DNA of 64,000 bases from Piliocolobus tephrosceles (GCF_002776525.5 NC_045446.1:64748558-64812557); one strand, 5' to 3'; counted from the first letter of the stretch, positions 51,901 to 55,750 are shown. Numbers and translations are program-made. Notes: generated from the sequence alone by a model not told the origin.

Positions 51901-53797
51901 GAGAATACTTAGTATAACACTATCTAAAGTTTATCAGTATTGTTTCGCCTCTAAGTGAAAATCAAAGTGAATTCTGGGCTCTTACAAAATTGAAGACAAA
52001 CTCTGGGAACTCTCTGGGAAGGGATTGTTGATTATGCAGCCTTAATGGGATCAGCTGGATAAGAGAGAAGGCGTGCTCCAGTGGCAATTGCACTTCAACA
52101 TTTAAAACAGGGAAGGAAAGAACATTAATTCCCAGAGTGTGGTCCCCAGACCGGCAGCATCAGCATTTTCTGGGAGGATGTTAGAGAAGCAAATTCTCAG
52201 TTCCACCCCAGATCTGCTGAATCTGAAACTTGGGAAACAGAGTCTGGCAATCTATGTTTTAACCAGCCTTCCAGGTGGTTCTGATGCACAGTAAAGTTTG
52301 AGGTGATATCTTAAGTAGCAGAGTAGGTATTAGGACACAGAATCATTTGATTCCAAAGCTTATGCCTCTAGAACAATTTGATATATTTTATTAGAAAGAA
52401 TTATCAATAAGAGCTTGAGACTGTCATTGTTCTTTAATGGAAAAAAAAAAAAAAAAACTTTAATCATTTGAGCATTTAATATGCATGTTAGGTTATACTT
52501 TTCAGCTAAGAACGAGCTCTTTTCCTTCAGTGTTTCTCTATCACTTGCTGCAACCAGGAAGGCTGAGAAAGAATTTAGGTAGTATTGGTTATGCAGCTGC
52601 CACAGCTCTCTCAAATTACAGAAAGGTGGCGTGCTGTTTCTTGTGGTTGGTGTATGTGTTGCAGTAGTGTGGATCCTCCTTGGTTATGTGACGACATGGC
52701 TGAAAGCCACTATCTCTGCCTGTGCCCTTTGGGGCTTGCTCATAATGAGTGCTTACTGGTATAGTTCTTTTCCAAGTTTACCTTGGGAAAGGTTCAGTGA
52801 GTTTTAATAGCAGGGGAAAGGCAATTTATGCCTTTGACTGATAGGGAGTAAGAAAACTGGTAACTTTGTTTCTCATTTTATCACTGTCATTCCTTAAAAC
52901 TAACAAGTGTGTCATCTGATAGCATTTGCTTGAGATAGTTAACTTTTGTGATATAGACTACTACTAAATCTTGGGTTAATTTGCAGCCATTAAGAACTAA
53001 GAACCGAACAGTTGAGTAACTGATCTTCAATTCTCTGTACCTAGGATGTGCAGAGAGTGGGTGGCATCAGGACAGAGCTAGACAGGAGGGTCCATGGTGA
53101 GCTTGGCTAGACAGAATGGAGGCAGGCAGATAGGCCAGCGGTTTAAGACCAATAACGGGAATAGGCAGGCATTGTAGGTCAGTGAGATGAGACTTAAGAA
53201 GCCAGTCAAAGCATGGAGTTAGAAGTAAGTGTTTGAGATATAGACAATTCAGATATAGAGTTCAGGAAATTAGCTAACATAGGCCAGGACCCAAATAAAG
53301 GATTTAGGCAATTCACTGATAAAGGGCCATTTAAAGGCATGGGATATAGCAGTGAGGGAGAAAAGTGAATGTTAATTCTAAGCATCAAATAGAGGCAGTG
53401 TGAGCTCAGGATTCCATATACCTGCTACCTTAGGCTAGATCTGATCTCCCAGTGGGAGAAAGATTCAGTCCTAAGTAAGCATATTTGCCTTGATCAGAGA
53501 GTCTGAAATTATTGGGGTTAGCAAGACATCCCATTTTCTTGATAGAGTAAATGATTCAACCCACCCATGTTCCATTTTTTTCTCATCCTACCAGTGACTG
53601 AAAAAGTCTACGAGAGTGAATCCTGCACAGATAGTGAAGAGGAGCTTAAGTTGAAGACATCCTCAGTACACAGACCCCCTGCCATGACTGTGAAAAAAGA
53701 ACCCAAAGAGGAACGAAAGGGCCCCAAGAAAGGGACTGCTGCTCTGGGCAAAGCCAACAGACAGGTGTCCATTACTGGCTTCTTCCAGAGGAAATAA
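5790..53797 (+). CDS. POLD3: DNA polymerase delta subunit 3 (p66/p68), 12 coding exons
   Basis: Joining 5790-5849, 7180-7235, 18678-18780, 25738-25777, 27091-27223, 32793-33060, 34251-34323, 38483-38648, 42232-42338, 47591-47703, 49207-49285 and 53595-53797 gives 1401 nt: 466 residues plus TAA, the family's known length. All introns are GT-AG. The start sits in a strong Kozak context (GCACCATGG). Residues 1-144 are the known POLD2-binding winged-helix region. The remainder is polar and probably disordered: VKEE (K258) and VKKE (K433) match sites reported as SUMO-modified in human p66, KKKRRRIK (318-325) and KRKRKR (380-385) look like nuclear signals, acidic SDSSEDE (329-335) and CTDSEEE (410-416) suit CK2, a proline run spans 348-360, and QVSITGFF (456-463) is the PIP box. 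In the nucleus the protein stabilises polymerase delta on PCNA for lagging-strand synthesis and break-induced replication, and also serves in polymerase zeta. Nothing in the frame is broken. Confidence 0.99.
5850..7179 (+). other. POLD3: POLD3 intron 1 (1.3 kb)
   Basis: GTGAGC...TTACAG. The first ~270 bp continue the CpG-rich promoter region. 6355-6545 resembles an antisense MIR (GTGACCTCCCCGCAACC, GATGAGGAAATTGAATCTGAGG). No other gene or mobile element recognised. Confidence 0.8.
7180..7235 (+). CDS. POLD3: POLD3 coding exon 2 (residues 21-39)
   Basis: Acceptor TTCTTACAG|GTGACG, donor AACA|GTAAGT. Encodes VTYKWLSYTLGVHVNQAK and the first two bases of Gln39; phase 2. Part of the N-terminal winged-helix fold. 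Confidence 0.97.
7411..7465. mobile_element. Internally deleted MADE1 (mariner-derived MITE)
   Basis: Starts TTAGGTTGGTGCAAAA and ends TTTTGCAGCAACCTAA, the terminal inverted repeats of MADE1/Hsmar1, next to a TA. It is 55 bp against the usual ~80 bp, lacking one inner arm. The arms still pair into a near-continuous stem of about 20 bp with a short loop. Located in intron 2. Confidence 0.85.
7466..8027. other. Intron 2, unassigned stretch
   Basis: No recognised element. A 71-residue minus-strand open frame (7730-7945) shows no family resemblance. Confidence 0.45.
8028..8307 (-). mobile_element. Alu (antisense), internally deleted
   Basis: Poly-T start, TTTTTTGAGACAGAGCCTTGC; the right part jumps from GATTTCACT to AACTTCAAATGATCC, so ~40 bp of the usual GGCCAGGCTGGTCTC block is missing. 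Ends TGAGCCACCATGCCTGA. Confidence 0.94.
8700..8996 (+). mobile_element. L2 fragment
   Basis: Resembles the 3' coding end of L2: CTAGCCATATTTGCCTTTCT, CCTCTGCCTGGAATGCTCTT, then a CAGATTTCAGCTCAGATTTTA block. Confidence 0.75.
9337..9795 (-). mobile_element. MLT1-type MaLR LTR (antisense)
   Basis: TATTAGTTTCCAAGGGCTGC at one end, then GGGTGGCTTAAGACAACAGA, GGAGGCTAGAAGTGAAAATC, AAATAAGGTCACATTTTAAG and GGGGTTAGGGCTTCA: the block order of MLT1 LTRs in reverse orientation. Inserted in the L1. Confidence 0.85.
9952..10288 (-). mobile_element. MST/THE1-type MaLR LTR (antisense)
   Basis: Starts TGTATTAGTCCCTTCTCATG, holds CTGGGGAGGCCTCAGGAGAC and ends GGGGACACAGCCAAACCATA-TCA, the reverse of THE1/MST LTRs. 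Flanks GTATA (9947-9951) and GTATC (10289-10293) are a near-perfect 5-bp target duplication. It interrupts the L1. Confidence 0.92.
10483..10605 (-). mobile_element. Alu monomer or truncated Alu (antisense)
   Basis: 17-T run, GAGATGGGGTTTCACTATG, ending CACCACACCTGGCTAAAA; about 120 bp, consistent with a single-arm (FRAM/FLAM) copy. Confidence 0.8.
10928..11239 (-). mobile_element. Alu (antisense)
   Basis: T/(GTT)n tail, GAGACAGAATGTCACTGTG, both arms, head GAGCCACCATGCCTGGCC. Contains a small duplication of CAGGCTGGTC near 11140-11165. Confidence 0.94.
11341..11480 (-). mobile_element. Alu single arm (antisense)
   Basis: Begins in a (TTA)n tail with AGTAGAAATGAGATCTCGC and ends GAGCCACTGTGCCTGGCC; ~140 bp. 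Confidence 0.88.
11487..11793 (-). mobile_element. Alu (antisense)
   Basis: 22-T run, GAGACAGAAGCCTTGCTCTG, both arms, head ATCGTGCCCAGCC. Confidence 0.95.
11794..12780 (-). mobile_element. L1 3' end (antisense)
   Basis: Antisense L1 3' UTR/ORF2 end: ATAGTTAAATCTAGCTAATAA, GCCATTCCA-type TGGCTGAATAGTATTCCATT, AATAGTGCTGCAATAAGCAT, TTCCCACCAACAGTGTATAA. Less diverged than the L1 at 8998-11340. Confidence 0.9.
12781..13079 (-). mobile_element. Alu (antisense)
   Basis: (ATT)n tail, GAGACAGCGTTTCACTCTG, head GAGCCACTGCACCTGGCC. Sits in the L1 end. Confidence 0.94.
13109..13432 (+). mobile_element. Old Alu (sense) with purine tail
   Basis: CAGGTGGGTGTGGTGACTCAG head, both arms, ends at CCCTGTCTCTAAAACAG and runs into an A/G-rich tail (13385-13432). 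Confidence 0.92.
13584..13668 (-). mobile_element. Alu fragment (antisense)
   Basis: Only the CTGCCTCAGCCTTCCAAACC to GAGCCACCAAGCTCGGCC end is present. Confidence 0.82.
13701..13992 (-). mobile_element. Alu (antisense)
   Basis: 14-T run, GACGGAGCCTTGCTCTGTC, head GGCTTGAGCCAGTGTGCCCGGCC. Confidence 0.95.
13993..14280. other. Intron 2, unassigned stretch
   Basis: Unique-looking; no element recognised. Confidence 0.4.
14281..14584 (-). mobile_element. Alu (antisense)
   Basis: 23-T run, GAGATGGAGTCTTGCTCTG, head GAGCCACTGTGCCCAGCC. Confidence 0.95.
14644..14933 (+). mobile_element. Alu (sense)
   Basis: GGCTGGGCGTGGTGGCTAATG head, linker shortened (AAAATACAAAAAAGGAGCC), 17-A tail. Only 60 bp from the antisense Alu before it and 60 bp from the one after, so both neighbours can pair with it. 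Confidence 0.95.
14995..15297 (-). mobile_element. Alu (antisense) with clear target duplication
   Basis: GCAGGAATTCTTT at 14982-14994 recurs exactly at 15298-15310, bounding the element. Confidence 0.96.
15311..15787. other. Intron 2, unassigned stretch
   Basis: Unique-looking. Parts (CAAGGAGTTAACAGTCCAGAG, TAATAATGGATATGG) resemble the spacer of old LINE copies, but no confident call. Confidence 0.4.
15788..15883 (+). mobile_element. Truncated Alu (sense)
   Basis: Only the first ~95 bp of an Alu left arm, from TAGGCATAATGGCTCACTCC to GAGGCCAGGCTGGC. Confidence 0.85.
16095..16228 (-). mobile_element. Alu monomer (antisense)
   Basis: CTTTTTGTGGAGAACGGGGTCTC to GAGCCACCGTGCCTGGC, ~130 bp, FRAM-like. 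Confidence 0.85.
16520..17182 (+). mobile_element. L2 3' end
   Basis: Long L2 match in order: GGGTTATTGCAATAGCCTCC, ACTGGCCTCCTTTCTGTTCC, GAGGCCTTCCCTAATCACC, TAGAATGTAAGCTCTAAGAG, and the end GTTTTGTTGACTGAATGA. Short open frames inside (16673-16968) are worn L2 ORF2. Confidence 0.9.
17183..18677. other. Intron 2, 3' part
   Basis: 17200-17400 (GATGAGACTTGGCAACTCAC, GACTCCCAGATTTCTGGC) resembles an unnamed ancient repeat that also seems to occur near 28150, 56550 and 61480. 17460-17600 (GGGTGACCAGCCACCCTGG) may be a worn DNA transposon. Remainder unassigned; the acceptor of exon 3 is at 18676-18677. Confidence 0.5.
18678..18780 (+). CDS. POLD3: POLD3 coding exon 3 (residues 39-73)
   Basis: Acceptor GGAATAG|GATGCTG, donor CATTCC|GTAAGT. 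Supplies the last base of Gln39 and encodes MLYDYVERKRKENSGAQLHV and on to NGHS73. The basic ERKRKE segment lies in the POLD2-binding domain. Ends in phase 0. Confidence 0.98.
18781..19123. other. Intron 3, 5' part
   Basis: Unique-looking intronic sequence, no element recognised. Confidence 0.4.
19134..19435 (-). mobile_element. Young AluY of Old World monkey type (antisense)
   Basis: Few changes from AluY consensus. The A tail is pure. AAAAATTGTA flanks it on both sides (19124-19133, 19436-19445). GCCACCTCACCCGGCTAG, TTTTTTGTATTTTTTTAGTAG and GGCTTGAGCCACCGCG are variants I associate with cercopithecid AluY copies. Confidence 0.95.
19446..20100. other. Intron 3, unassigned stretch
   Basis: CT-rich sequence, 19595-20000, with a TATA-like GGCATAAAAAGCCCC at 19910; it may be an old LTR but no family is recognised. 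Confidence 0.35.
20101..20374 (+). mobile_element. Old Alu (sense)
   Basis: GGCTGGATACAGTGCCTCGC head; ends CCAGCTTGGGTGATATAAAATAAA with a poor tail, AluJ-like divergence. Confidence 0.92.
20375..21532. other. Intron 3, unassigned stretch
   Basis: No gene. 20940-21120 (GGGGCTCTTAATTTAGGATTC ... CATTTTTCAAAATGATGTATA) looks like a worn hAT-type element; uncertain. Confidence 0.4.
21533..21830 (-). mobile_element. Alu (antisense)
   Basis: TTTATTTTTTTGAGACAGGG to GAGCCACTGTGCCTGACC. Confidence 0.94.
22120..22664 (-). mobile_element. Old Alu (antisense) split by a younger Alu
   Basis: Pieces 22120-22270 and 22574-22664 are two parts of one antisense Alu: CTTGAACTTCTGGGCCCAAG to CTATGTTGCCCAGGCTGG, then CTTAAACTTCTGGGCTCAAA to CCACGACACCTGGCC. 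Confidence 0.9.
22271..22573 (-). mobile_element. AluY-like (antisense) nested in an Alu
   Basis: T/(GTT)n tail, GAGATGGAGTCTTGCTCTG, GTGTTAGCCAGGATGGTCTC in the right arm, ends GAGCCACTGCACCTGGCC. Inserted in the middle of the older copy; the bases at the junctions (GCTGGT, GACTGGT) nearly match. Confidence 0.94.
22665..23580. other. Intron 3, unassigned stretch
   Basis: Unique-looking, AT-rich from 23040 on. No gene or confident repeat. Confidence 0.4.
23581..23881 (-). mobile_element. Alu (antisense)
   Basis: T run, CAGATGGAATTTTGCTCTG, head GGCTTGAGCCATTGCGCCTGGCC. Confidence 0.95.
24313..24390 (+). repeat. Perfect 39-bp tandem duplication
   Basis: A 39-base unit starting TGAAAGTGCCTGTTTCCGTA and ending ATCATATG is repeated twice with no mismatch (24313-24351, 24352-24390). 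The surrounding old L1 is heavily diverged, so the duplication is much younger than its host. Confidence 0.97.
24449..24744 (-). mobile_element. Alu (antisense)
   Basis: TTTTTTGAAACGGAGTCTTAC to GAGCCACTGCGTCTGGCC. CTTGCCCATTTTT occurs at both ends as a target duplication. Confidence 0.95.
25024..25317 (-). mobile_element. Alu (antisense)
   Basis: TTTTGAGAGCAAGTGTCACTC to GAGCCACCGCACCCGGCC. Lies ~420 bp upstream of exon 4, opposite in orientation to the next Alu downstream at 28633. Confidence 0.95.
25738..25777 (+). CDS. POLD3: POLD3 coding exon 4 (residues 74-87)
   Basis: The shortest exon, 40 nt: acceptor CTTACAG|TGCCAC, donor GGAAG|GTAAGT. Encodes CHKVAVVREDKLE and the first base of Ala87 (phase 1). 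Skipping it would shift the frame. Confidence 0.97.
25778..27090 (+). other. POLD3: POLD3 intron 4 (1.3 kb)
   Basis: GTAAGT...TTGTAG. No Alu. A 134-residue open frame at 25928-26332 has no recognisable domain. 26530-26640 resembles an antisense L2 end (GTCTACTATGTACCAAGCTC). Confidence 0.75.
27091..27223 (+). CDS. POLD3: POLD3 coding exon 5 (residues 87-131)
   Basis: Acceptor TTGTAG|CAGTG, donor GCAA|GTAAGC. Encodes VKSKLAVTASIHVYSIQKAM then LKDSGPLFNTDYDILKSNLQNCS, the end of the folded POLD2-binding domain. Phase 2 at the end (Lys131 split). Confidence 0.98.
27224..28632. other. Intron 5, 5' part with MIR and L2 remains
   Basis: 27400-27660 resembles L2 (CATCCTTCAACTAGTTCAAATG). 27690-27900 is a sense MIR (TTGAGTTGTGGCTTTGCTGC, GGACGAATTACTTAAACTC). 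28135-28600 (TTTAGAAAGATTGCTCTGGC, AGTGATCCAGGTGGATG) is an ancient repeat I cannot name. Confidence 0.6.
28633..28930 (+). mobile_element. AluY-like (sense)
   Basis: GGCTGGGCGCGGTGGCTAATG head, GGTCAGATCGAGACCATCC (small deletion of the usual AGGAG), GCGGAGCTTGCAGTGAGCC, A-rich tail. Confidence 0.95.
28931..31165. other. Intron 5, middle part
   Basis: 29325-29505 is a clear sense MIR (CTGTGTGACCTTGGGCAAAT, AGCACTTGGCACATAGTAAG). 29990-30085 resembles an L2 end (AATAGGGATCGTGTCTCAGT, AGTGCCTGGCAC). Purine-rich, old repeat-like sequence fills 29000-29990; 30090-31165 is unassigned. Confidence 0.6.
31166..31290 (-). mobile_element. L2 end (antisense)
   Basis: CATTCACTTAGTCATTCTTTC, then CTTTTCTGTGCCAGGTCTTG, the reversed terminal part of L2. 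Confidence 0.65.
31314..31364. repeat. Perfect 20-bp inverted repeat, 11-nt loop
   Basis: TTTTCTTTGTTAGAAAAAGC at 31314-31333 is matched exactly by its complement GCTTTTTCTAACAAAGAAAA at 31345-31364, with loop TGGGGAACTTT. Situated in intron 5. Confidence 0.95.
31638..31936 (-). mobile_element. Alu (antisense)
   Basis: TTTTGAGACAGAGTCTCACTC to GAGCCACCACACCCAGCC. Confidence 0.95.
31962..32258 (-). mobile_element. Old Alu (antisense)
   Basis: (TTTA)n tail, GAGACAGCATCTCACTCTG, diverged arms, ends GTGAGCCAGCGCTTGTAACC; tandem with the preceding Alu. Confidence 0.9.
32259..32792. other. Intron 5, 3' end
   Basis: AT-rich, unassigned; ends with the acceptor TCTGTCCCTAG at 32782-32792. Stretch around 32520-32620 is MIR-like (ACTAGATGTATGACCTAGTAC). 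Confidence 0.5.
32793..33060 (+). CDS. POLD3: POLD3 coding exon 6 (residues 131-220)
   Basis: The largest internal exon (268 nt); acceptor CCCTAG|ATTTAG, donor ACAAAT|GTAAGT, ends in phase 0. Starts with the last residues of the folded domain (FSAIQCAAAVPRS), followed by the Ser-rich SSSSSKK linker and a polar segment. GIMGMFASKAA (191-201) resembles NMMSNFFGKAA in the next exon. Low-complexity KEAKIEAKE lies near the end. Confidence 0.98.
33061..34250 (+). other. POLD3: POLD3 intron 6 (1.2 kb)
   Basis: GTAAGT...TTGTAG. 33690-33890 is an antisense MIR-like block (ATCCTCTTATCAGTTCTGTG, GGGAACCAGGAATTCAGATC). No Alu. Confidence 0.75.
33608..33668 (+). repeat. 39-bp period partial tandem duplication
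   Basis: The 22 bases starting ATCACTGTCATTTTCAAGTG occur at 33608-33629 and again at 33647-33668, exactly 39 bp apart: one complete unit plus a partial second. Confidence 0.92.
34251..34323 (+). CDS. POLD3: POLD3 coding exon 7 (residues 221-245)
   Basis: Acceptor CTTGTAG|GCACC, donor TATGA|GTAAGC. Encodes APSAGNKAPGKGN and MMSNFFGKAAM (234-244). The FF pair in a short hydrophobic motif resembles REV1-interacting or PIP-like peptides. Phase 1. Confidence 0.97.
34324..35340. other. Intron 7, 5' part
   Basis: 34640-34730 is MIR-like (ATGGATGCTAGAGTCAGTTTG). The rest is unassigned. Confidence 0.45.
35341..35690 (+). mobile_element. MER1-like hAT-Charlie element
   Basis: Starts CAGGTCCCCAACCC and ends AAAAAGGTTGAGGACTGCTG, hAT-type inverted ends. 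Interior CTCCTGTCAGATCAGTGCTG and GATGATCTGAGGTGGAACAG match MER1. Flanks TATTAAAA and TGTTAAAG agree at 6 of 8 bases, as an aged 8-bp duplication would. The open frames inside are chance. Confidence 0.88.
35691..36080. other. Intron 7 with L2/MIR remains
   Basis: 35945-36055 resembles an antisense L2 end (AAGCACCTGCTATATGCTTGG, GACAAGGTCCCTGCCTC). Remainder unassigned. Confidence 0.5.
36081..36214 (+). mobile_element. Alu monomer (sense)
   Basis: AAGCCAAGCATGGTGGTACAT to AAGACCCCATTCCTTT with a 12-A tail; one arm only. Confidence 0.85.
36360..36992 (+). mobile_element. L1 ORF2 3' end (sense)
   Basis: Clear from ~36535: GTTGGCAAGGATATGGAGAA, TTCATAGCAGCATTCTTCAT, TGGATAAACAAAGGTGGTAT, GAAATAAGCCAGATAGAAAAG. 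Old, diverged copy with disrupted frame; the part before 36530 is less certain. Confidence 0.88.
36993..37293 (+). mobile_element. AluY-like (sense)
   Basis: GGCCAGGCGTGGTGGCTCATG head, GAGATCGAGACCATCCTGG, GCTTGCAGTGAGCCAAGAT, 18-A tail. Inserted at the end of the L1. Confidence 0.95.
37294..37339 (+). repeat. Purine-rich simple repeat, (GGAGA)n
   Basis: The Alu tail continues as GAAAGAGAGAGAAAGAGGAA, then GGAGA units to 37339; a typical microsatellite grown from an Alu tail. Confidence 0.9.
37340..38482. other. Intron 7, 3' part
   Basis: 37780-37960 is a sense MIR (GACTTCCGTTCAAATCCCAA, TTACCTTGGATAAATCATTTA). 38255-38420 may hold another old repeat. No gene. Confidence 0.55.
38483..38648 (+). 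CDS. POLD3: POLD3 coding exon 8 (residues 245-300)
   Basis: Acceptor ATTTATAG|ATAAAC, donor AAAAAG|GTAGGA. Encodes NKLKVNLDSEQAVKEEEIVE through AEPVKVLQKEKK. K258 within VKEE matches a SUMO site reported in human p66. Phase 2 (Arg300 split). Confidence 0.97.
38649..39349. other. Intron 8, 5' part
   Basis: Unassigned apart from a short (GT)6 run near 38947. Confidence 0.4.
39350..41440 (-). mobile_element. L1 ORF2 (antisense), split by a DNA transposon
   Basis: 39350-39772 and 40920-41440 read as one antisense ORF2: TTTTATCATGAGTGGTTATTG, GATGTATTATCCCTTTTTATATA, TTGCTGGATTAAATTTG, then TTTTATTAATCTCTTTCCC and CTCATTGATTTCTGTTCTTA. The 112-residue open frame at 39333-39671 is a reverse shadow of this. 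Confidence 0.85.
39773..40919. mobile_element. DNA transposon, Tigger-like (tentative)
   Basis: Ends are inverted repeats: AGTCATGCACTGCATAACAATG at the left and a CATTAAGTGATCCATGACC right end. It contains GGTCCCATAAGATTATAATGG, TTACAGTTGCCTACAGTATTG, TGTAGCCTAGGAGCAGTAGAC and CCATCTAGGTTTGTGTGAGTA. A short frame fragment, DLPVGQDVEVEDNDPDPV at 40207-40258, may be the end of a worn transposase. It cuts the L1 next to a TA. Superfamily is from memory of the ends; family uncertain. Confidence 0.6.
41441..42231. other. Intron 8, 3' part
   Basis: Two L2-end-like pieces: 41460-41550 (AACATTCAGTAGGCCTTTGA) and 41810-41935. Rest unassigned. Confidence 0.5.
42232..42338 (+). CDS. POLD3: POLD3 coding exon 9 (residues 300-336)
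   Basis: Acceptor ACAACAG|GGGGAAG, donor GATGAAG|GTGGGC (a weak donor: GTGGGC instead of GTAAGT). Encodes GKRVVLSDDETKETENM, then the basic KKKRRRIKLPE and acidic SDSSEDE, i.e. a nuclear-signal-like run and a CK2-type acidic stretch. Phase 1. Confidence 0.97.
42339..44531. other. Intron 9, 5' part
   Basis: 44285-44480 is a sense MIR (GAGTCAGGCAGACCTGGGTTT, GCCAAGACAGTGCTTGGTAC). 42660-44280 is long unassigned sequence. Confidence 0.5.
42586..42642 (+). repeat. (TTTTC)n and T-run microsatellite
   Basis: About five TTTTC units followed by a ~20-T run and TTTCTTTTAAG. Could be a worn tail of a lost retroelement. Confidence 0.9.
44532..44822 (-). mobile_element. Alu (antisense)
   Basis: TTTGAGACGGAGTCTCGCTC to GAGCCACTGCACCTGGCC, preceded by (CTT)n. 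The only Alu in intron 9. Confidence 0.95.
44823..47590. other. Intron 9, 3' part
   Basis: 47075-47310 is a sense MIR (AAGCTGTGTGACCTTGGCAAG). Otherwise long unassigned sequence with a CA repeat at 45916. Confidence 0.5.
45916..45946 (+). repeat. (CA)15 microsatellite
   Basis: Uninterrupted ACAC run of about 31 nt in intron 9; length is likely polymorphic. Confidence 0.95.
47591..47703 (+). CDS. POLD3: POLD3 coding exon 10 (residues 336-373)
   Basis: Acceptor TTATTTCAG|TCTTCC, donor GTCAAG|GTAAAA. Encodes FPDSPGAYEAESPSPPPPPS then PPLEPVPKTEPEPPSVK; very proline-rich with several SP/TP-like sites. Ends in phase 0. Confidence 0.98.
47704..48411. other. Intron 10, 5' part
   Basis: Unassigned unique-looking sequence. 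Confidence 0.4.
48412..48706 (+). mobile_element. Old Alu (sense)
   Basis: GGCCAGGCATGTTGGCTCAC head, internal deletion in the AGACCAGCCTGGGC block, (AAAC)n tail. The last Alu before a 10-kb stretch without one. Confidence 0.93.
48707..49206. other. Intron 10, 3' part
   Basis: 48740-48960 looks like an L2 end (CTTATTGACCGAATGAACAG). Remainder unassigned. Confidence 0.5.
49207..49285 (+). CDS. POLD3: POLD3 coding exon 11 (residues 374-400)
   Basis: Acceptor GATCTTTTAG|AGCTC, donor GCATGG|GTAAGG. Encodes SSSGENKRKRKRVLKSKTYV then DEEGCM; KRKRKR is the best nuclear-localisation candidate in the protein. Phase 1. Confidence 0.97.
51731..51895 (+). mobile_element. MER5A-like hAT-Charlie remnant
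   Basis: CAAGATTTCTCAAACTTTGC at the left, TTCTGCATCAGTAGGCCAGG inside, GAGCACAATTTGAGTAG at the right. Confidence 0.8.
52130..52303 (-). mobile_element. MER5A-like hAT-Charlie remnant, reverse
   Basis: CCCAGAGTGTGGTCCCCAGA, CAGCATCAGCATTTTCTGGG and CTTCCAGGTGGTTCTGATGC are the reverse of MER5A; opposite to the copy 235 bp upstream. Confidence 0.85.
53595..53797 (+). CDS. POLD3: POLD3 coding exon 12 (residues 400-466, stop)
   Basis: Acceptor CATCCTACCAG|TGACTG. Encodes TEKVYESESCTDSEEELKLK through VKKEPKEERKGPKKGTAAL to QVSITGFFQRK and TAA at 53795-53797. VKKE at K433 matches a SUMO site reported in human p66. QVSITGFF is a full PIP box (Q-x-x-I-x-x-F-F), only three residues from the end, which anchors the polymerase to PCNA. 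Confidence 0.99.
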
Positions 53798-55750
53798 ACT
53801 GCCATCTCTGGTAGATCAGAGACTTGAAGTGGTCAAGGGAGAAGACCAAGAAATGTGCTCCTCACTTACTATGTAAGTTCATCTACATCTCCACCTCACT
53901 TGTATCAAAAGACTGTTCTTTCATCCTGTGAGGTTTATACTATTTCTGGTTTTTAACCAAAAGGAAATCATCTGGAAGCAGGAGGCAAAAAGCTGTGACC
54001 TTCTAATGACATTTAAAAAGCACAATCTTTGACCTGTCCAGGAGAAGGATTTACTCCAAAATTATACTGGAACAGTTTTCAGAATTCTCACTGAAGCCAT
54101 TTAGTGGCTAATGCACTGTTCCCCACTCGCCCTATGACCTGGTCCGCATATGGCACAGGAATTATTCCTTCTTGTTCCTTTGTATTCTGAGAATTCATGT
54201 GGGTGTTTCTTATCCTTACATTCTGCTGGATGTGTTTACCCCTCTTGTCTTCCTCCAGTACCACACTTCTGTCCCCTAACCTCCTGAGGCTGTTCTCTGT
54301 AAGTCTTTTAAGTCTTGGTTGGACTAAAGGCTGAAGTGAAAATCTCCCTGTAATCCTCTTCCTCCATTATGCAGTATACGGGCACCTGGCTACAGACCAG
54401 GACATGGCTTGTGTTCTGTTCCTTTCACAAAAGCTCTCTGGGACCTTCACTCGCAATTAGTGGTTAGGGAAAAGCCTCAGGCAGAACACAAATAGAAATT
54501 TAATGATGTGTTCAACTCCACCAGAAATTACCTCGAGTCAGCATTGACAATATTGGAGGAGCTGCCGTGCTGCTGACACGGGGTGTGCTTTATGCTGCTC
54601 TTTGTGGTTTGTTGATCCCCTTCCCCCACTCAGTACCTAGAGAGTGAAACCTGTACAATGAGATAAAGACTAAAAAGAGAAGGGATTTCTCCTATATACA
54701 GTGTACTGCATTTACATAAAATTTCTTCTTCTTAAGAAAACAGAATATTCAAAAACAGCACTTTTCCAGGAAGTTAGTGAGGAAGATAAGGCACACATTT
54801 ATACATGGATGTTGCTCCTTTGTATTTTTAGCTCCCCTATTTGCTTAAAAGTACAGGCTCCCCAAGAGAGGATGGAGAGGGAGAGACTGAATTGTTAGTA
54901 GTCTAAACAGCAAAGAAAACATTTTTATTAGTTACTTATGGAAAATCGTCTATTACAATGATAACCTTCAAGCGACTTCCATTATGGCTGGACAGACGGT
55001 GAGCTCAGTGGATTGCAGTGGTGTGCTGGTGATTTTGCACAGTGAGCTCTGTGGAAGGGGTCACGCTCAGCTGCTGATGTGTCTCACACGTAGCAGACAA
55101 GGGGTGTCTGACCGGCTTCTTCCGCCTCAGGCTTGTATATGTCGTAAGTGATGCAATCAGCTGTCTCCTCTTTAAGGTTGGGATTGTGCTGACCTTGGGA
55201 TTAACATGAGCTTCTTTAGCAACCAAGCATGAACTTGATTAAGACCAGAAGTGTGGGAGATGAGTCCTGGCATTATGTCTAAGGCTAAAGCAGTGGCTTT
55301 GTATAGCAAGCTGTATAGCAAGGTTGACATACTCCAAAACCCTTTCTTTTTAAAATGAAAAATGATGGAGAGAAGGATGGAAAGCCTGGACTTAAACCAT
55401 TAGAAAAAACTTCTGGAGAGAAATCCCTTCTAAACAGTTATTTTTGTCATTGCCTCTGGTCATTTGTCTAAATAGGAATGGAAAATTAAAAGCAACAATC
55501 CAATCTTTTTTCTAAAAATTATGCTGGGGTCTCGACTAAAACAATTTGAATTGGAAAATTCTGATGCTGGTTGGAGTTCCAACTTTCAAGGGATAATACA
55601 AATCCTATGATCTCTATGCCCAATATGCTGCCTCAACTTGAGCTCCTGCAAGGCTTAGTAAGTATTGAGTGGTGGGTTTTTTTTTTTTTTTCTTTTTACA
55701 TAATACCATGTTAACCACATGAGTTAAATAAATTTGAGAAGTTTTAAGAT
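53798..55750 (+). other. POLD3: POLD3 3' UTR (end inferred)
   Basis: Continuous non-repeat sequence after the stop; no Alu, L1 or MIR recognised. The only canonical AATAAA I found is at 55727, making a UTR of about 1.95 kb. A shorter transcript end could use a variant signal such as GATAAA near 54662. Confidence 0.65.
55727..55732 (+). terminator. POLD3: Likely POLD3 poly(A) signal AATAAA
   Basis: In context GTTAAATAAATTTGAG, about 1.93 kb after the stop codon. Assigned by position and motif only. Confidence 0.6.

Larger units (their letters stand above)
49286..53594 (+). other. POLD3: POLD3 intron 11 (4.3 kb), no Alu
   Basis: GTAAGG...CTACCAG. The only clear mobile elements are two MER5-like pieces at 51731-51895 and 52130-52303. 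49290-51720 is unique-looking with several T runs; 51330-51660 is rich in TAAT motifs. Confidence 0.75.
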
